DNA of 28,297 bases from a virus: positions 1 through 28,297 of the IMG/VR virus record IMGVR_UViG_3300030419_000955; one strand, written 5' to 3'. Position 1 is the first letter of the stretch, and the number at the start of each line of letters is the position of its first letter. The notes beneath the pieces were generated by a model that had not been told where the DNA came from, ran no database searches, and saw only the letters and a list, made by a program, of their open reading frames with translations. A program made the position numbers and the translations under genes. Shown here piece by piece: positions 8,493-18,794 of the stretch.

Positions 8493-11400
8493 ATGGAAGA
8501 AAATGAAAAGGAATTAACTCCTATAACTAAAGAAGAGCAAGCTGACATTCAGCTAAAAGGAGATACAAGTCCAACTGAACCCATTGAACAACCTCAGAAT
8601 ACTGGAGGATTCTATCCTGGTGCAAACAATCCAATAGAGAATCTACAGAATACCATGCAAGGTTTATCTACTGTAGGATTAGGTGCTGCTGATTTTATAT
8701 TAGATGCTGCAGGTACAGTTATACCTGGAGCAGATAAATTAGATAATATGTGGGATAGAGCAACAAGATTGCCTAATAATCTGCATCAACAAATCAGACG
8801 AATGGCATCAGTTATTGTACCGTCTATTTATGGTGGAGGTCTTGTTGGACAAGGAATCAAACGGTTACCTGCTGAAATGCCTAGAGTAACTAAAGCTTTA
8901 GTTGCTACCGGTTTATTTAGTGCAGAAGAAGCTGCAGTAATAGGACTTAGTGATGTAGGTGAAGAGCATAATCTAATGAGAACTTTAGTTGATTTTATGC
9001 CAGGTGTCTTCGGACCTAAAGGTGTTGTACCTTTACCTGATGCTATTGTCACTTTAGATTCAGATAGCTCAAGTATTAGAAAAAGAAAAAACATGTGGGA
9101 CACTGCAGGATTAAGTATTCTAGGTTCTATAATTGGTACTTTTCTTTCTCTAAGAAGTGGTGCTAAAAAGATGGGTTGGTTTGAACCTTTAAATCAACAA
9201 GCAGCTGATTACAAAGCTGATCAAATAATGAAAACAGCAGATACTGAGACTTTAATTAAAATACAAGAACTACAGACACAATTAGCTAACCCTAATATAT
9301 CTGAACAAGTTAGAGCTCAGTTGATTGATGAAGCTGCTACATTAGAGCAGACATTAGAAATAACAAGTAGTCTAGAAGATGCTTTAAGACAATTAGAAGC
9401 TAATCAAGTCGACGAACAGACTACAGCTGCTGTAAGAAAGATAGAGAATGAATCAGCAAGTCCACTTAATCTTGATCCTGATATTACTCCAATCTTAGAT
9501 GAGACTGATAATGCAAGACAATCTATACCTCCGGGTAATGTAGCACGTAATATAGCTGATACAACTGCTATTAAAAATGGTACCTCAACTGGTGATCCAG
9601 CTCCTATTATAACAGAAGCTATGAGAACGAAAGGACTCATGGTAGGATCAACCTCACGTGATGCTGTCTTAGGTGTAGCAGAAGAAGCTAGAGATTTAGG
9701 TAGATTCAATGCTTTAGTAGATGGATTTAGATTTACTGCTAAACAAATGAATGCTGCTGCTTGGGATATCTATACAAGTATTATAGCAGCTGAGAACATG
9801 GATGATTTACGTGGTTTATTTATAGATAATAAAGCACTTCAGCCTATGTTACTTGGTAAATTTAATGTTGAATACTTTAATGAAGAACAAGCTAGAGCTG
9901 CTGCATTTGCTTTACGAGATTTAACGGATAGATATTTAGGACGTTCTATTGCTAAATCTTCTGCTAGAGTTATGGATACTCTAGGTAGAGAAGCTGCTAC
10001 AATAGCTGAAGCTGTACAAGAGTTATCACCTTATATAGATGATAACAATGCAATGGACTTAATCATTGATAAGATGCAATTCTTATTAGATGAATATGCA
10101 TTGAATAAGTACATATCAGGTTGGCAATTAAGGAATAAGAACTGGTTTGATCAAGTACCTCCTAATGAATTAGATACTGTTATTGAAACATTAACACAGG
10201 AATTTAGATCTGCAGAGAATGCTATTCATGCTAAGAATCTTAAATTCACTAAGACACTGAAGGAATTAGCAGATACAAATCCTTTAGCTATGAGACCTTT
10301 AGTTGATGCATTCGCTCATACTAATGGTGATGTTGATACAATAGCTAAGTTAATGAACTGGGCTGCTCAACAAGTTACACCTATGGGACTTATTAAGAGT
10401 CCAGATCCTAATCAATTAAACCTATTTGCTAGGAATGCATGGGGTGTTGTTTATAATAATGTACTAAGCGGTATATCAGCTCTAAGGGCTGTAGTAGGTA
10501 ACACAGGTCAATTAGTATTAAAACCGATTACAGGTGTCTTAGGACACGGTATATGGGGCTTAGCGGATGATTTCGAAGGATTGAAGAGATCTTTTTATTA
10601 TCATGGTGCTGTTTATGAGACAAACCGAAGAGCAATAAGAGATGCTTGGACGATGATGAAGAAGGCTCATAAAGATCCTGAGTTAATGATGAAAGCATAC
10701 AGGAAAGATTTTATATTTCAAGAAGATAAAGCTTGGGATATTCTAGAAGATATGAGACCTGTATGGGAGAAAGCAGGTAATTATGGTAGGGTTTTACAGT
10801 ATGACATGGCTAAAACTTTAAAGGATTTAGCTAAGTTACCTGGATTACGCTATGGTATGACTGGAATGGTATTCCCTGATGTCTTTAGTCAAGTACATAT
10901 AGCTCATTACTTATCTCGTATGAGAGCTTATGATGATGTATTTACTGAGTTCGGTTATATAGATCCTAAAAAGATAATACAAGCTGAGAAGAGACATGCT
11001 GCTACTATGTTTAATCCAGATGGCACTATGTCAGATCAAGCTTTAAAAGCATTATCTGGTGAAGTTTCATTAAACTTAGATGATGGTTTAGCTACTTGGA
11101 TTAATAAAGGTACTACTGCTTATCCTATTGCAAAACATTTATTCATGTTTCCTAGGACTAGTAGTAATAGTGTAAGGAATGCTTTATCTTGGACTCCTAT
11201 CAGTGCAATACCTGGTATCAATAAATACTCTAAAACTATATGGGCTAGAACAGATGATGAGATAGCTGCTGCATTAGCTGAGCATGGTATTGATATGGCT
11301 ACTGAGCCTAATGCTAGATTACTATGGCAGAATCTTAGAGCAGAATATACTGGACGTATAGCTTTCAGTACATTACTCGTTAAGAGTCTTTGGGATTATT

Positions 11401-12443
11401 CTATGGCAGGTAATATCAGAGGTAATGGTCATTATAATGCTGGTCGTAGACGTAAAGAACGAGATCAATTAGGTTATATACCTAAGACTATTAATTTAGG
11501 TGGTCGATGGGTTAGCTATAAAGGTATCATAGGAGTAGATCAAGTATTAAGTATCTTAGGAGACCTTTCATACTATGCATCAGACATAGATGAAACAATG
11601 CTTGAGAGCTGGCAGAGCAAGCTTATGTGGACTGTTGCTGCTAGTTTCCTTAACGAGACACCTTTACAAGGCTTAGAGCCGCTTGTAGCCGCCTCTAGTG
11701 GCGATTTAACAGGATGGTCTAGGTTACAAGCTAATGCATTAAGAGCCTATATCCCAATGTCAGGTGCTTTAGGTGTACTAAGTAATGCTATTACATCCTC
11801 ACAGAAAGATATACAAGGTGAAATGCATGAGTATCTAATGAATAGAATTCCTGGATTCTCTAGTATGTTACCTGATCAAATTGATATTTGGACAGGACAA
11901 CCTTTAAATGATGTTAATAATCCATTCCTTAGAATGTTGAATGCTTTCAGTCCTATTAAAGTTAGTGGTACAAGAGAACCATGGCGTGTATGGCTTGAAG
12001 CAACAGGCTGGGATGGTATGGGTAAACTTAGAAAAGATTCATCTGGATCATATGAGTATAGCCCTGAAGAAAGAGAAATTATTTATAAGTATATGGGTGA
12101 GTTACAGATGTATAAAAAACTAATACCTTTAATGAAATCTAAACGTTATGCTAAAGAAATCGGTTTACTAAGAGCACATCGTGCCAGTGGAGATGATTTA
12201 GATAACGAAAGGATTAAGTTAGAAACTCAAAAATTACCTGTTATACAAGAGATAAATAATATTGTTAGAACAGCTCAGAAATTAGCAGAAAACAGACTTC
12301 TTAGAGAACACCCATCTATAGCTGAAACAATATTTAATCAACGAGTAGTTGATCAAGATATGAAAGCTGGTAATATAAAGGCTGCAAGAAGACAACAAAA
12401 GAAAGATTTAGAAACCAGACAATTACTCCAAATGGCTAAATAA
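8493..12443 (+). CDS. Internal virion protein, inner core (T7 gp16-like)
   Basis: At 1316 residues this matches T7 gp16 (1318 residues) almost exactly and has the same place before the tail fibre gene. T7 gp16 spans the inner membrane and helps draw DNA into the cell. The N-terminus is acidic and Pro-rich, followed by hydrophobic stretches (LSTVGLGAADFILDAAG near residues 58-75 and a second around residues 205-220). The lytic transglycosylase domain at the start of T7 gp16 is not recognisable here. The C-terminal 80 residues are highly charged and helical. A good Shine-Dalgarno GAGGA overlaps the stop of the preceding gene, fixing the start. Confidence 0.8.
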   Translation: MEENEKELTPITKEEQADIQLKGDTSPTEPIEQPQNTGGFYPGANNPIENLQNTMQGLSTVGLGAADFILDAAGTVIPGADKLDNMWDRATRLPNNLHQQIRRMASVIVPSIYGGGLVGQGIKRLPAEMPRVTKALVATGLFSAEEAAVIGLSDVGEEHNLMRTLVDFMPGVFGPKGVVPLPDAIVTLDSDSSSIRKRKNMWDTAGLSILGSIIGTFLSLRSGAKKMGWFEPLNQQAADYKADQIMKTADTETLIKIQELQTQLANPNISEQVRAQLIDEAATLEQTLEITSSLEDALRQLEANQVDEQTTAAVRKIENESASPLNLDPDITPILDETDNARQSIPPGNVARNIADTTAIKNGTSTGDPAPIITEAMRTKGLMVGSTSRDAVLGVAEEARDLGRFNALVDGFRFTAKQMNAAAWDIYTSIIAAENMDDLRGLFIDNKALQPMLLGKFNVEYFNEEQARAAAFALRDLTDRYLGRSIAKSSARVMDTLGREAATIAEAVQELSPYIDDNNAMDLIIDKMQFLLDEYALNKYISGWQLRNKNWFDQVPPNELDTVIETLTQEFRSAENAIHAKNLKFTKTLKELADTNPLAMRPLVDAFAHTNGDVDTIAKLMNWAAQQVTPMGLIKSPDPNQLNLFARNAWGVVYNNVLSGISALRAVVGNTGQLVLKPITGVLGHGIWGLADDFEGLKRSFYYHGAVYETNRRAIRDAWTMMKKAHKDPELMMKAYRKDFIFQEDKAWDILEDMRPVWEKAGNYGRVLQYDMAKTLKDLAKLPGLRYGMTGMVFPDVFSQVHIAHYLSRMRAYDDVFTEFGYIDPKKIIQAEKRHAATMFNPDGTMSDQALKALSGEVSLNLDDGLATWINKGTTAYPIAKHLFMFPRTSSNSVRNALSWTPISAIPGINKYSKTIWARTDDEIAAALAEHGIDMATEPNARLLWQNLRAEYTGRIAFSTLLVKSLWDYSMAGNIRGNGHYNAGRRRKERDQLGYIPKTINLGGRWVSYKGIIGVDQVLSILGDLSYYASDIDETMLESWQSKLMWTVAASFLNETPLQGLEPLVAASSGDLTGWSRLQANALRAYIPMSGALGVLSNAITSSQKDIQGEMHEYLMNRIPGFSSMLPDQIDIWTGQPLNDVNNPFLRMLNAFSPIKVSGTREPWRVWLEATGWDGMGKLRKDSSGSYEYSPEEREIIYKYMGELQMYKKLIPLMKSKRYAKEIGLLRAHRASGDDLDNERIKLETQKLPVIQEINNIVRTAQKLAENRLLREHPSIAETIFNQRVVDQDMKAGNIKAARRQQKKDLETRQLLQMAK

Positions 12444-12449
12444 CAAACT

Positions 12450-15400
12450 ATGGCTGTTACACAGAATTCATACGTTGGGAATGGGTCTACTACGACCTAT
12501 TCCTTTACATTTCCATATCTAAAAACAGCAGATGTTAAAGCTCAGATCGACGCAACCGATACTACGGCATTCACCCTTCCAACTGCTACAACATTACAAT
12601 TTAATACTGCTCCTTCAAACGGAGCCAAAATAAAAATATACAGAGCAACGGATGATGATTCACTCACAGCTACGTTCTATGCTGGATCTTCAATTAAATC
12701 CGAAGATCTAAATGATAACTTCACTCAAAACTTATATACAACACAAGAGGTAAACGCTAGATATCTTAGTAACCTTGGTGGAACAATGGTTGGTGACCTC
12801 ACAATGGATGAGGATGCTGACATTGTATTTGAAGGTGCTACAGCTGATGCTTATGAGACTACTCTTACTGTTGCTGACCCTACAGCTGACCGTACTATTA
12901 CCTTACCTAATGTTACAGGTACAGTAATTACTACAGGTGATACAGGTACAGTTACAGCTACAATATTAGCAGCTAACTCTGTAGACTCATCTGAATTAGT
13001 AGATGGAAGTATTGATACATCACATATAGCTGATAGTCAAGTTACTACTGCTAAACTTGCAGCTGATGCAGTAACTGGAGCTAAGATAGCAGACGATACT
13101 ATTAACTCTGAACATTATGTTGATGGTTCTATCGATACTGCTCATATTGCTGATAGTCAAATAACAACTGCAAAGATCGCTAATGACGCTATAACAGCTG
13201 CTAAGATAGCTGCAGATGCTGTAGGGTCAAGTGAGATTGCAACTAATGCTGTAGGCGCTTCTGAGCTTGCTGACAACGCTGTAGATACAGCAGCTATAGC
13301 TGACAATGCTGTAACAAATGCCAAGATGGCAGATGATTCAGTTGGGTCTGCTGAACTTGTTGATGGATCAGTAGTAACCGCAGCTTTAGCTTCAAATGCA
13401 GTTACACTAGCTAAGATGGCTGATAGTTCTGTAGGAACTGCTGAAATTGTAGCTGATGCTATTACTGATGCTAAGATATCCGACAATGCAGTTAAGACAG
13501 AACATATAACAAACTCACATGTAACAACTGCTAAAATAAATAACGATGCTGTAACACAAGATAAATTAGCAGATGATTCAGTTGGTACACCTCAGTTAAT
13601 TGATGGTTCAGTTAATGCAGATAGACTAGCTTCTAATGCTGTTACTACAGCAAAGATAGCAGACGATGCTGTTACAAGTGCTAAGATAGCTGCTAACGCT
13701 GTAACAACTACAGAGATTGCTGATGCTGAACTCACAACGCTTGCTGGTATGCAGTCAGGTACTGCTTCTATTTTGGCGGGTGGTACTGCTCTTACTGCTA
13801 CTCTCACTGAAATCAATACAGTGGTTGACGGTAAAGGTGTTCACACAACTATATCAGACAGTGATGCTCACTACCCAACTTCAGGAGCTGTCGTTGATTA
13901 TGTTGCTGCACAAATTGCTCCCATAGGTGGTCTTGAAGTTATAGCAGATGAAGATAACTTCCCTTCTACACAACCAGCATCAGGTGTTGTTATATCAATT
14001 GCTGATGCAGCTGGTATAGTTGTTAATGGTAGTGGTGTATCTACTACTGCTAGAACAGCTGGTAATGGATCAGATAATGTAACTATTAATGGATTCCCAT
14101 CCAGTCTTTATAGTGAAACATTAGCTACTGGTAATGGTCTGATGGTAACTTCCACTGGATCAAGTAATACTTATAATTATCATAAATTATTAGCATCTGA
14201 ATCTGATGTTAAACAGTTATCTGATGATATAAATGACTTCAACTCTAGGTATCGTATAAATGCTGGTGAGCCTTCATCTAATAATGATGATGGTGATTTA
14301 GTATGGGATACTAATGCTGACAAGATGAAGGTGTATGATGGTACAGCTTCTGCTTGGAAAGAAGTTACATCATCTGGAGACTTTAAATATCTATTCCTCT
14401 GTCCTGCAGGTGGAAGTGGAGCACCTACTTTAAATGGTAGTATTGCTACATATGACTTAAGAGAAGGGAGTAACTCAGGTAATGCAGCTAGTGTAACTAG
14501 TGCTGCTCAATTGATTGTTAGTATAGATGGTGTTATACAGAAAGCTAATACAGGAACAAGTGCTCCTGCTGAAGGTTTTGCACTTGTAGATAGTAATACA
14601 ATTATATTTGGTGCTAACTTAGCATCTGGATCTAGTATATTTATAGTACAAGTAGGTTCAGCTATAACATTAAGTGTACCTGCTGATAATACAGTAGCTA
14701 CAGCTAAGATACAGAACCTTGCAGTTACGACTGATAAGATTGCTGCTGATGCAATTAATGGAGGAAAAATTGCAAACGATGCTGTTGGTCATGAGCATAT
14801 AGAAGAACTTACTGGTGCTGTAGATTTTGCAGACAATGCAAAAATTAGAATGGGAAATGGTGATGATCTACAGATTTATCATGATGGATCTCACTCCTTT
14901 ATAAGAGATGCTGGCACAGGGATGTTAAGTATCGATGGTAATCAAATTAACTTCCACAATGCTGCTGGTAGTGAGACAATGTTGTCGGCTATTCAAGACG
15001 GAGCAGTATCGTTATATTACGATAACAGTAAGAAGTTTGAGACAACTTCAACTGGTACTACAACAACAGGAACTGTACAAACTGATGGCGATGTTAAATT
15101 TACAGTTTCAGGTAATGCTAGTGGTAGACATAAATTTATAGGTGGTCAAGGTGCTAATTTAGAACTTGGTACTTACTCTAGTAGTAATTCTTCAAGAGAT
15201 GTTCACCTTGAAATAGATAGCGCTGGAGATTTATTTGTTGATGATAATCAAAAGTTTTACTTTGGTACAGGTGATGATTTAAAGATCTACCATTCTGGAT
15301 CCCATTCTTATATAACAAATTCTGGTACAGGTAGGTTATATATAAACGCTGAGCAAATAAATCTGCATAATAAAGCTGTTGATGAAAACATGCTGAGGGC

Positions 15401-16799
15401 AGTTCAAAATGCAGAAGTAGAACTCTATTACGATGGTACTAAGAAGTTTGAGACTTGGAGTGGAGGCGTTACAGCAACTGGTGGTGTTTATTCTAACGAA
15501 ACTTCTGGAACATCTTTTAAAGCAGAAGATGGCGGTAAGTTTGTTGCTGGAAGTGGTAATGATCTAGAAATCTACCATAATGGAAATCATAGTAAAATTC
15601 GTGATACAGGTACTGGAAATCTTTATATAGAGTCAGTAGATGGCAATATATATTTAAGAGTTAATGATAATGAGCAAGGTGTTACTGTTGTAGAAGATGG
15701 AACTGTAGAACTCTACCATAATAATATTAAGAAACTTTCGACATTATCAAATGGTATAGAAGTTTTAGGTAGTGAAGGAGAAGATGGTGTTATTTATATA
15801 TCTGCCGATGAAGGTGACGACAATGCTGATAAATGGAAGCTTGGTGCAGATTCTACAGGCTACTGGTTCCTTGAGAACTACACAAGTGGTTCTTGGGAAA
15901 CAAATATTAAAGCTACTGGCAATGGAGCCGTAGAACTTTATTACGATAACTCAGGTCCGAAATTAGCTACAACTGCAACTGGTGTCGCCCTAGGTGGCGG
16001 TAATTGCACTTTTAACGATAGTGGAAAAATAAGTTTAGGGACAGGAGAGGATCTACAAATCTATCATGATGGTTCTCATAGTAAACTAGTTAATAGTACA
16101 GGTGATTTACATTTAGCAAGTAATAATGCAGTTAAAATATTAGGCGGTTCTGATCTATCAGAAGTTCAAGCAGTCTTTAATGATAATGGGTCTTGTGAAC
16201 TCTATTACGATAACAGTAAGAAGTTTGAAACTACAACAAACGGAGCTACTGTTACAGGACATATCAGTGGCGCCCATGGCGTTATGGAACAGTTCTTTAC
16301 TGTTTGTGATGGTTCTACTATAGCCTTAGCAAGCGGTAATAAAACTGTTGAAAATGTTACTGCAGACATGGACTTAACTAGTACTTTTGCAGATATTCCT
16401 GGATCAACTCTTGCATACACACCACCTACAGGAGCTAAACAAGTAATTTTTGAATTCCATTATTATGGTACATTTAAAGATCCTAATGTTATTTGGCATC
16501 ACAAACTATTTTTAGATAGTGATGAAGTAACTATGGCACGTGGTACGTTTAGAGCTAACGAAGCTTTTACCGATAGAATTGTCATGAAATGGGCTTTTAA
16601 TATAGGAGGCACAGCTGCTACTGCTTCAGGTAGAGTAGCTTCTTGGACTAGTGATAAAACTATCAAAATGCAAGCCAGAGAATTTGGTAGTAGCAGCGAA
16701 GGTTATTTACACAGACTTGCTAACTGGGATGGTTCTACTACTGATGTAGAAGCACCAGATGCAGCCATGCCTTGTATAGGTATTACAGCAATAGGATGA
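12450..16799 (+). CDS. Tail fibre with T7 gp17 N-terminal domain and repeated modules
   Basis: This 1449-residue protein has four parts. Residues 1-125 match the T7 gp17 N-terminal tail-attachment domain (NGSTTTYSFTFPYL, GAKIKIYRATDDD, IKSEDLNDNF). Residues about 173-428 are a run of short repeats of the form VTxAKIADDAV and VGSSEL. Residues about 793-1270 are four larger modules, each with DLxIYHxGxHS near the start, with VELYYDNSKKFETT at the end of each and one extra copy. Residues 1271-1449 form a non-repetitive tip (FEFHYYGTFKDP, WHHKLFLDSDEV) that probably binds the receptor. It is the host-recognition fibre. It ends just before the second fibre gene. Confidence 0.88.
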   Translation: MAVTQNSYVGNGSTTTYSFTFPYLKTADVKAQIDATDTTAFTLPTATTLQFNTAPSNGAKIKIYRATDDDSLTATFYAGSSIKSEDLNDNFTQNLYTTQEVNARYLSNLGGTMVGDLTMDEDADIVFEGATADAYETTLTVADPTADRTITLPNVTGTVITTGDTGTVTATILAANSVDSSELVDGSIDTSHIADSQVTTAKLAADAVTGAKIADDTINSEHYVDGSIDTAHIADSQITTAKIANDAITAAKIAADAVGSSEIATNAVGASELADNAVDTAAIADNAVTNAKMADDSVGSAELVDGSVVTAALASNAVTLAKMADSSVGTAEIVADAITDAKISDNAVKTEHITNSHVTTAKINNDAVTQDKLADDSVGTPQLIDGSVNADRLASNAVTTAKIADDAVTSAKIAANAVTTTEIADAELTTLAGMQSGTASILAGGTALTATLTEINTVVDGKGVHTTISDSDAHYPTSGAVVDYVAAQIAPIGGLEVIADEDNFPSTQPASGVVISIADAAGIVVNGSGVSTTARTAGNGSDNVTINGFPSSLYSETLATGNGLMVTSTGSSNTYNYHKLLASESDVKQLSDDINDFNSRYRINAGEPSSNNDDGDLVWDTNADKMKVYDGTASAWKEVTSSGDFKYLFLCPAGGSGAPTLNGSIATYDLREGSNSGNAASVTSAAQLIVSIDGVIQKANTGTSAPAEGFALVDSNTIIFGANLASGSSIFIVQVGSAITLSVPADNTVATAKIQNLAVTTDKIAADAINGGKIANDAVGHEHIEELTGAVDFADNAKIRMGNGDDLQIYHDGSHSFIRDAGTGMLSIDGNQINFHNAAGSETMLSAIQDGAVSLYYDNSKKFETTSTGTTTTGTVQTDGDVKFTVSGNASGRHKFIGGQGANLELGTYSSSNSSRDVHLEIDSAGDLFVDDNQKFYFGTGDDLKIYHSGSHSYITNSGTGRLYINAEQINLHNKAVDENMLRAVQNAEVELYYDGTKKFETWSGGVTATGGVYSNETSGTSFKAEDGGKFVAGSGNDLEIYHNGNHSKIRDTGTGNLYIESVDGNIYLRVNDNEQGVTVVEDGTVELYHNNIKKLSTLSNGIEVLGSEGEDGVIYISADEGDDNADKWKLGADSTGYWFLENYTSGSWETNIKATGNGAVELYYDNSGPKLATTATGVALGGGNCTFNDSGKISLGTGEDLQIYHDGSHSKLVNSTGDLHLASNNAVKILGGSDLSEVQAVFNDNGSCELYYDNSKKFETTTNGATVTGHISGAHGVMEQFFTVCDGSTIALASGNKTVENVTADMDLTSTFADIPGSTLAYTPPTGAKQVIFEFHYYGTFKDPNVIWHHKLFLDSDEVTMARGTFRANEAFTDRIVMKWAFNIGGTAATASGRVASWTSDKTIKMQAREFGSSSEGYLHRLANWDGSTTDVEAPDAAMPCIGITAIG
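12970..13735 (+). repeat. Short tandem repeats in the first fibre (KIADDAV type)
   Basis: The coding strand repeats units around GCTAAGATAGC plus GATGCTGT with a period of about 42-45 bases, giving degenerate peptides such as AVTxAKIADD, AVGSSEIAT and SVGSAELVDG. There are roughly a dozen and a half units by eye. They probably form a trimeric fibrous shaft. The units are diverged enough at DNA level that they are not a recent amplification. Confidence 0.75.
14830..16260 (+). repeat. Four fibre modules of about 75-115 residues
   Basis: Each unit begins with a phrase like GDDLQIYHDGSHS, continues with GTGxLxI, and ends with VELYYDNxKKFETTxxG. DNA stretches such as GATCTACAAATCTATCATGA and TACGATAACAGTAAGAAGTT recur nearly unchanged between units here and in the neighbouring fibre gene. 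Confidence 0.8.
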
Positions 16800-16803
16800 T
16801 CTT

Positions 16804-18753
16804 ATGGCATTAACAAAAATTGATGACAGAGGTTTAAATACTCCGGTTGACCTCTTAGATAACGAAAAGATTAGGTTTGGAACGGGGAATGATTTAGAGA
16901 TCTACCATGATGGGTCTCATAGTTTCATTGCAGATGAGGGAACTGGTCAGTTAACAATTAAATCAAATGGCGCTGGAATTGAACTGCAAAAAGGTGATAC
17001 AGAGTTCATGGGCAGATTCATTACTGATGGAGCCGTAGAACTCTACTACGATAACGTCAAGAAATTTGGTACAAGGTCGAATGGAGTAGATATCATTGGA
17101 AATACTTACATAGCTGATAATGATAAAATATCATTTGGAGGATCATCAGATCTTCTGATCTATCATGATGGAACAAATTCAGTACTACGTAATACAGGAG
17201 GTACTTTATACTTACAAAGTCAATCTCATATTGAATTAACACATCGGCATGCAGATAATTCTGAAGAGAAAGCTTTATTTAGCAACGTAAATGGAGCTGT
17301 AGAGATTTACCATAATGGAACTAAGAAGTTTGAGACAACATCAGACGGAGTTCAAATAACTGGGCATTCTTATCAAGGTGATGACAATAAAGCTTACTTT
17401 GGTAACGCTCAAGATCTACAAATCTACCATGATGGAACGGATAGCTATATTTATAGTGATAACAAAATATTACGTATACAAGGTAATGGTTCTGCTATTA
17501 AGATAAATCCAGTTAATGCAGAGAATTGTGCTAATTTTAATGCTAATGGTTCTGTAGACCTCTATTACGATAATGCTAAGAAGCTTGAGACAACAAGTAC
17601 TGGAATACAAGTTAGTGGTCATGTTGACTTACCAGACTCAGCAACTGGAATTGGAAAACTAAAACTTGGAGATGATGATGATCTACAAATCTACCATGAC
17701 GGATCTAATAGCAGAATCCATGACAACGGTACAGGTATCTTAGCAATATCTGGTAGTCAAATAGATCTCCAAAACGCAGCTCAATCTGAAACCTTATTAC
17801 AAGCTTATCAAAATGGTGCTGTAAAACTTAGATATGATAACAGTGTTAAGCTTGAGACAACCTCAGCTGGAGCTACATTATCAGGTAATCAGACAATTAC
17901 TCAATCTGGTGGAACAACTGCATTTCTTCAACTCAATAATGGAACCGATACGGATGGAGCTAAGTTCATTTATTCTTCTTCTAGTAATGCTGCATCAATA
18001 CAAGTAGCAGAGAGTGGTTCTGGTTTTAAGATTGCTTGTGGAGGCACTGATGCAGGTAATAGGCGTTTTCAAGCATATAGTGATACGACTGGAACTGTAT
18101 TACCTTATGGCGATGAAAACATGGGTAAGTTTAACCCTAATGGGTCTGTAGATCTCTACTACGATAACGTTAAGAAGTTTGAGACAACTTCAGATGGAGC
18201 GAAGGTTAGTGGCAAATTAGTTGCCTCGGCTGACGGAGCTGGTAGTTCTTACACAGATCCGGTAGCTTTCTTAGCTTATTCCAGTAATAGTAATGATGAT
18301 CATACGGCTGAAATCTTCCAAGGTAGATATAATAGAAGAGCTTTAACAGTATCTCATTCTAATACTGGAAGTGTTACTCATGTAGTTTTTGAACAGAATG
18401 ATTCAAATGTAGGATCTATAACAGGTGATGGAAGTAACGTAGCATTTAATACGAGTTCTGATTACCGGCTAAAAGAAAATGAAGTTCTTATCTCTGATGG
18501 TATAACTAGATTAAAAACTCTTAAACCTTATAGATTTAATTTTAAAACAACTCCTTCTAAAACAATTGATGGTTTCTTTGCTCATGAAGTTTCTTCTGTT
18601 ATTCCTGAAGCTGTTACTGGTGAAAAAGATGGCACAGAAATGCAACAATTAGATTATTCAAAATTAACAACACTAACTATTGCTGCATTACAAGAAGCAT
18701 TAGCAAAAATTGAAACACTAGAAACTAAAGTCGCCGCCCTTGAGGGTGGTTAA
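16804..18753 (+). CDS. Second tail fibre with C-terminal self-cleaving chaperone (S74)
   Basis: This 649-residue protein starts directly in repeats (MALTKIDDRGLNTPVDL) with no tail-attachment domain. It has four modules with IYHDG and five LYYDN-KKFETT phrases between residues about 15 and 472, the same kind as in the gene before. Residues 552-649 form an intramolecular chaperone of the S74 type: the phrase SDYRLKEN has Ser552 and Lys557 in the spacing of the catalytic Ser-Lys pair of endosialidase chaperones, followed by LKTLKPYRFNF, a DGFFAHEV core and a C-terminal coiled coil (LQEALAKIETLETKVAALE). In that family the chaperone is cut off before the Ser after trimer folding. AGGA seven bases before the ATG is a likely ribosome site. 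It probably attaches to the first fibre or to the tail. Confidence 0.85.
   Translation: MALTKIDDRGLNTPVDLLDNEKIRFGTGNDLEIYHDGSHSFIADEGTGQLTIKSNGAGIELQKGDTEFMGRFITDGAVELYYDNVKKFGTRSNGVDIIGNTYIADNDKISFGGSSDLLIYHDGTNSVLRNTGGTLYLQSQSHIELTHRHADNSEEKALFSNVNGAVEIYHNGTKKFETTSDGVQITGHSYQGDDNKAYFGNAQDLQIYHDGTDSYIYSDNKILRIQGNGSAIKINPVNAENCANFNANGSVDLYYDNAKKLETTSTGIQVSGHVDLPDSATGIGKLKLGDDDDLQIYHDGSNSRIHDNGTGILAISGSQIDLQNAAQSETLLQAYQNGAVKLRYDNSVKLETTSAGATLSGNQTITQSGGTTAFLQLNNGTDTDGAKFIYSSSSNAASIQVAESGSGFKIACGGTDAGNRRFQAYSDTTGTVLPYGDENMGKFNPNGSVDLYYDNVKKFETTSDGAKVSGKLVASADGAGSSYTDPVAFLAYSSNSNDDHTAEIFQGRYNRRALTVSHSNTGSVTHVVFEQNDSNVGSITGDGSNVAFNTSSDYRLKENEVLISDGITRLKTLKPYRFNFKTTPSKTIDGFFAHEVSSVIPEAVTGEKDGTEMQQLDYSKLTTLTIAALQEALAKIETLETKVAALEGG
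16850..18220 (+). repeat. Fibre modules in the second fibre gene
   Basis: Four complete modules and one extra closing phrase are homologous to those in the first fibre. The openings read NDLEIYHDGSHS, SDLLIYHDGTNS, QDLQIYHDGTDS and DDLQIYHDGSNS. Near-identical 20-base blocks shared with the upstream gene make exchange between the two genes possible. Confidence 0.8.
18457..18753 (+). other. S74 intramolecular chaperone domain
   Basis: This domain covers residues 552-649 of the second fibre, predicted to be released by autocleavage before Ser552. Ser552 and Lys557 form the presumed catalytic pair. The released part would have 98 residues ending in a trimeric coiled coil. Confidence 0.75.
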
Positions 18754-18794
18754 GATAAAACCTTAAAACACAAACTTATTATTTAAAAATTAAA

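Noticed and set aside
12970-13735. CRISPR-like array
   Set aside because: The repeats are degenerate, coding and in frame with the fibre, with no constant repeat and unique spacers.
13157-13816. Antisense frames in the fibre repeat region
   Set aside because: Their Ala/Ser/Val-rich sequences are the reverse of the KIADDAV repeats; such open antisense frames follow from the repeat composition.
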